From Nanohaloarchaea archaeon PL-Br10_U2g5 (lineage in GTDB: Archaea > Halobacteriota > Halobacteria > Halobacteriales > Haloferacaceae), in contig LKMY01000074.1 in assembly GCA_001564205.1 (NCBI GenBank), positions 1 through 7,585 of the forward strand: a DNA stretch of 7,585 nt. Reading direction: 5' to 3'. Numbering within the stretch: the stretch's first letter is position 1; the number at the start of each line of letters is the position of its first letter. The position numbers and the translations under genes are program-made. Of this stretch, positions 5,738 through 7,585 are shown in pieces. A model generated the notes under the pieces. The model was not told the DNA's origin. It saw nothing but the letters and a program-made list of their open reading frames with translations, and searched no databases.

Positions 5738-6574
5738 ATGCCGAGTCTACCGTTCGGCGTCGCCCGCCTCGATTCGATTCTCGGTGGCGGCGCCCCGCCG
5801 GGAAACGTCGTGTTGCTCGCCGGGGAATCCGGCGCCGGAGCGCGCGAGTTCTGCTACACGAGCGCGGCGATGAACGGTCTCGCACACGCCGATGAGGAGC
5901 TGTTCGACCTGTACTACGGCGACATCGCCGACGATGCCGCGCTCCCGCCGGCCGTTCATTACATCTCATTTACCGCCGACGCGGGAGCGATCGTCCGAGA
6001 GATGGGATACACGATGGCCGACGAGATTGTCGACGCCGCGGTCGAGGAGATCTCGTTTCGTGACCTCTCGCGGGAGTTCTTCCAGCTCAGTCCGATCCCG
6101 CGCGACTGGTACGAAACGGAGACGGGATCGATCGAGGACCTCGGAAATCGCGGCGAGTACGAGGACGTGCTCACCGCGTTCGGTGACTACCTCTCGGCAC
6201 ACGCGGCGGGGAACCTCGTCTGTATCGACTCGGTGACCGACCTCGTGTCGATGGTGTCGGATAACACGGGCTGGAGCGACATCGCGATGGTGATGAAGGG
6301 GCTGAAAAAAGCGGCGTACGAGTGGGGCGGGCTCATCCTCGTGTTGGTCAACACTGACTCGGTGACCGACCGAGAGCTCGGCGCGTTGATGGACGCCGCG
6401 GGCGGAACGCTCCAGTTCACCTGGGAGAGCGGTGGCTCACAGCGTGCCCGAACGATGTTCGTGCGCGAGTTCCGCGGGGTGCTCTCCCGACTGGAGGCCG
6501 AGAACATCGTCCGCTTCGAGACCGAGATCCACGACGGCGGCTTCGACATCAGTGACGTCCGGAAGATCCGATGA
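5738..6574 (+). CDS. HTR-like RecA/KaiC-fold protein with degenerate ATPase motifs
   Basis: The 278-aa protein has the KaiC/RadA-like opening FGVARLDSILGGGAPPGNVV (6-25). The P-loop reads GESGAGAR (29-36): the Walker A lysine is alanine (A35) and the Ser/Thr is arginine (R36). The paired glutamates that follow the next strand in KaiC (usually SFEE) are T79-A80 in YISFTADAGAIVREMG. Walker B is kept as LVCIDS with D164. This suggests a protein that has lost normal ATP hydrolysis, probably a binding or scaffold module. I recall haloarchaeal homologues called 'HTR-like' with a similar P-loop, so this looks like a family trait, not a local mutation. An in-frame start at 5570 would overlap the GHMP gene and add a low-complexity arginine-rich extension, so the ATG at 5738 is preferred. 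No convincing promoter is seen in the 25-nt gap. The partner and role are unknown. Confidence 0.85.
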   Translation: MPSLPFGVARLDSILGGGAPPGNVVLLAGESGAGAREFCYTSAAMNGLAHADEELFDLYYGDIADDAALPPAVHYISFTADAGAIVREMGYTMADEIVDAAVEEISFRDLSREFFQLSPIPRDWYETETGSIEDLGNRGEYEDVLTAFGDYLSAHAAGNLVCIDSVTDLVSMVSDNTGWSDIAMVMKGLKKAAYEWGGLILVLVNTDSVTDRELGALMDAAGGTLQFTWESGGSQRARTMFVREFRGVLSRLEAENIVRFETEIHDGGFDISDVRKIR

Positions 6575-6600
6575 GCGCGAAACGCCGTAATCGACCCGTA

Positions 6601-6612
6601 TCTCAACTGAGA
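6601..6612. repeat. TCTCA-AC-TGAGA palindrome upstream of the coiled-coil gene
   Basis: A perfect 5-bp inverted repeat with a 2-nt centre, ending about 15 bp before the TATA box of the next gene. This suits an operator or activator site. It could also occur by chance. Confidence 0.3.
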
Positions 6613-6627
6613 GAACGACCCGACAGG

Positions 6628-6636
6628 TTACTTAAG
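6628..6636 (+). promoter_or_regulatory. TATA box of the coiled-coil/zinc-ribbon gene
   Basis: TTACTTAAG is the only A/T-rich run in the gap after the HTR-like gene. Its centre near 6632 predicts transcription starting around 6656-6660, about 17-21 nt before the ATG at 6677. The gene can therefore be transcribed separately from the HTR-like gene. Confidence 0.6.
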
Positions 6637-6659
6637 TCTCCCCGACAAACGAGGCGTGA

Positions 6660-6680
6660 ATGACGGAGGATCCGCGATGA
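6660..6680 (+). other. Possible six-codon upstream ORF (MTEDPR) overlapping the next start by ATGA
   Basis: An ATG at 6660 opens a reading frame of six codons ending in TGA at 6678-6680, which overlaps the ATG at 6677 of the downstream gene. It lies at the predicted transcription start and contains the downstream gene's Shine-Dalgarno sequence. It may be a leader peptide for translational coupling or pure chance. Confidence 0.25.
6665..6669 (+). promoter_or_regulatory. Shine-Dalgarno sequence deciding the start of the coiled-coil gene
   Basis: GGAGG lies 7 nt before the ATG at 6677, an optimal spacing, whereas the in-frame GTG at 6656 has no such site. This favours 6677 unless the transcript is leaderless from 6656. 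Confidence 0.6.
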
Positions 6681-7495
6681 GCGACCTCGATCCGACCGAC
6701 CGTCGTCACGACGAGGCGTTCGAGACCGCCGTCGACGAGACCGGTGCCGACCGCGAGGAGCTGCTGAAACGCGCTATCGTCGCGCTCGCGGAGGCCGAGG
6801 ATATCGACGTTCCCGACGCTCAAGAGGTGACCGCGATCAGGCGGGACCTCGCGGAGCTCGACGAGACGGTCGACGAGAAGATCGAAGACCTCCGAGACCG
6901 GTTCGTGAAGCTCTACCGAGAGATCGAGGCGAAGGCACCGGCGGACCACACACACGAGGAGACGGCGGATCGATTGGAGTCGATCGCGACCGACCTCGAC
7001 GCGGTCTCTAGTCGACTCGACGACGTGGGCGACCGGCTGAGCCGTGCCGAGTCGCGGGCGGACGACATCGACCGCTTAGCGTCTCGCGTGGACGACATCG
7101 GCGTCGATGAGCTCGACGACAAGCTCTCTCGCGTCGCCAGCGCCGTCGTCAGAGTTCGACGACGGCTCGAAGCCGCCGAGCGCGACCGAGCCGACCGCGA
7201 GCGACTCACCACGCTGACCGACGCCGCGAACCGTCACGGGGTTCGGAAAGCGAAGTGTGCGGACTGCGGCGAGACCGTGGATCTGGGACTGTTGACGGCG
7301 CCAGCGTGCCCACACTGCGGCAGCGAGTTCGCCGAGCTAGACCCCAACCCCGGATTTCTCGGCACCTCGAAGCTGGTCGTCGGGGATCCGCCGGCGCTTG
7401 ACGGTGACGTCGCCGACAAGCAGGCCAGTGCCGACGGGGGCGCGACCGGATCCTCCGACGTGAGTACCCGACGTGACGAACCGAGGAGACCATGA
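6677..7495 (+). CDS. Coiled-coil protein with C-terminal zinc ribbon (CopG-like annotation in haloarchaea)
   Basis: The 272-aa acidic protein has three parts. A helical N-terminal segment (about 10-45) includes DETGADREELLKRAIVALAE, the likely reason relatives are called CopG/ribbon-helix-helix regulators. A long coiled coil (about 50-180) carries repeated heptads such as RRDLAELDETVDEKIEDLRD and ADRLESIATDLDAVSSRLDD. The zinc ribbon has C194-x2-C197 and C211-x2-C214, followed by a disordered Gly/Asp/Arg tail. It lacks a clear beta strand for a ribbon-helix-helix fold, so a structural or adaptor role is as likely as DNA binding. The ATG at 6677 is preferred to the GTG at 6656 (279 aa) because of GGAGG 7 nt upstream. 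It overlaps the next gene by ATGA, implying translational coupling, and follows the HTR-like gene by about 100 nt with its own TATA box. Confidence 0.82.
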   Translation: MSDLDPTDRRHDEAFETAVDETGADREELLKRAIVALAEAEDIDVPDAQEVTAIRRDLAELDETVDEKIEDLRDRFVKLYREIEAKAPADHTHEETADRLESIATDLDAVSSRLDDVGDRLSRAESRADDIDRLASRVDDIGVDELDDKLSRVASAVVRVRRRLEAAERDRADRERLTTLTDAANRHGVRKAKCADCGETVDLGLLTAPACPHCGSEFAELDPNPGFLGTSKLVVGDPPALDGDVADKQASADGGATGSSDVSTRRDEPRRP

Positions 7496-7585
7496 CCGGA
7501 GACGAGACGCGGAAAGACGACGGCCCTGATATCGACGACCCGTTCGCCGAACTCGGTGACGGCGCCGACGGAGACGACCACCGTG
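7492..7585 (+). CDS. Partial acidic hypothetical protein (5' end only)
   Basis: The gene starts at an ATG overlapping the stop codon of the coiled-coil gene (ATGA), after a GAGGAG at 7482-7487 that fits a Shine-Dalgarno sequence. Thirty-one codons are present before the window ends. They encode a very acidic, probably disordered start containing DDPFAELGDG and no recognisable domain. I do not recognise the family. Tight coupling suggests it works with the coiled-coil/zinc-ribbon protein. That the frame is real rests on the overlap, the ribosome binding site and the typical haloarchaeal acidic composition. Confidence 0.7.
   Translation, partial: MTGDETRKDDGPDIDDPFAELGDGADGDDHR

Noticed and set aside
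1..7585. CRISPR array, insertion sequence or integrase/attachment site
   Set aside because: There are no regularly spaced direct repeats, transposase-like proteins or terminal inverted repeats. All genes look chromosomal and of similar composition.

Overview
The window is GC-rich and reads as a euryarchaeal haloarchaeon (class Halobacteria). The proteins are strongly acidic, codons favour G/C in the third position (long false ORFs appear in other frames), and most genes start almost directly downstream of an AT-rich TATA-like box centred about 27 nt before the start codon, as expected for leaderless or short-leader archaeal transcripts. No tRNA, rRNA, CRISPR array, insertion sequence or integrase is visible. 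It looks like a chromosomal region, not a mobile one.

Layout: (1) serine hydroxymethyltransferase glyA on the minus strand, 16-1263. (2) A 246-nt divergent intergenic region with promoters for both sides and several palindromes. (3) From 1510 everything is on the plus strand: a haloarchaeal winged-helix regulator resembling TbsP/DUF5821; a 563-aa YcaO protein with an N-terminal ThiF-like/zinc region, of the fused cyclodehydratase type; a small one-domain cupin; a GHMP-fold protein resembling beta-ribofuranosylaminobenzene 5'-phosphate synthase; a RecA/KaiC-fold protein whose Walker A motif and catalytic glutamates are both degenerate ('HTR-like'); a coiled-coil protein with a C-terminal zinc ribbon (often labelled CopG-like); and the first 31 codons of an acidic protein overlapping it by ATGA.

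How they may work together: the last three genes look like a regulatory or scaffolding unit. The RFAP-synthase-like gene is 25 nt upstream of the HTR-like gene and may be co-transcribed with it. The YcaO protein, the RFAP-synthase homologue and SHMT all belong to families that in methanogens serve McrA modification or tetrahydromethanopterin-linked C1 metabolism. Haloarchaea lack methanogenesis, so the substrates of the first two are open questions. The most interesting points are the orphan cyclodehydratase-like YcaO with no visible precursor peptide or partner, the pseudo-ATPase, the RFAP-synthase homologue in a probable folate user, and palindromic elements around most promoters.
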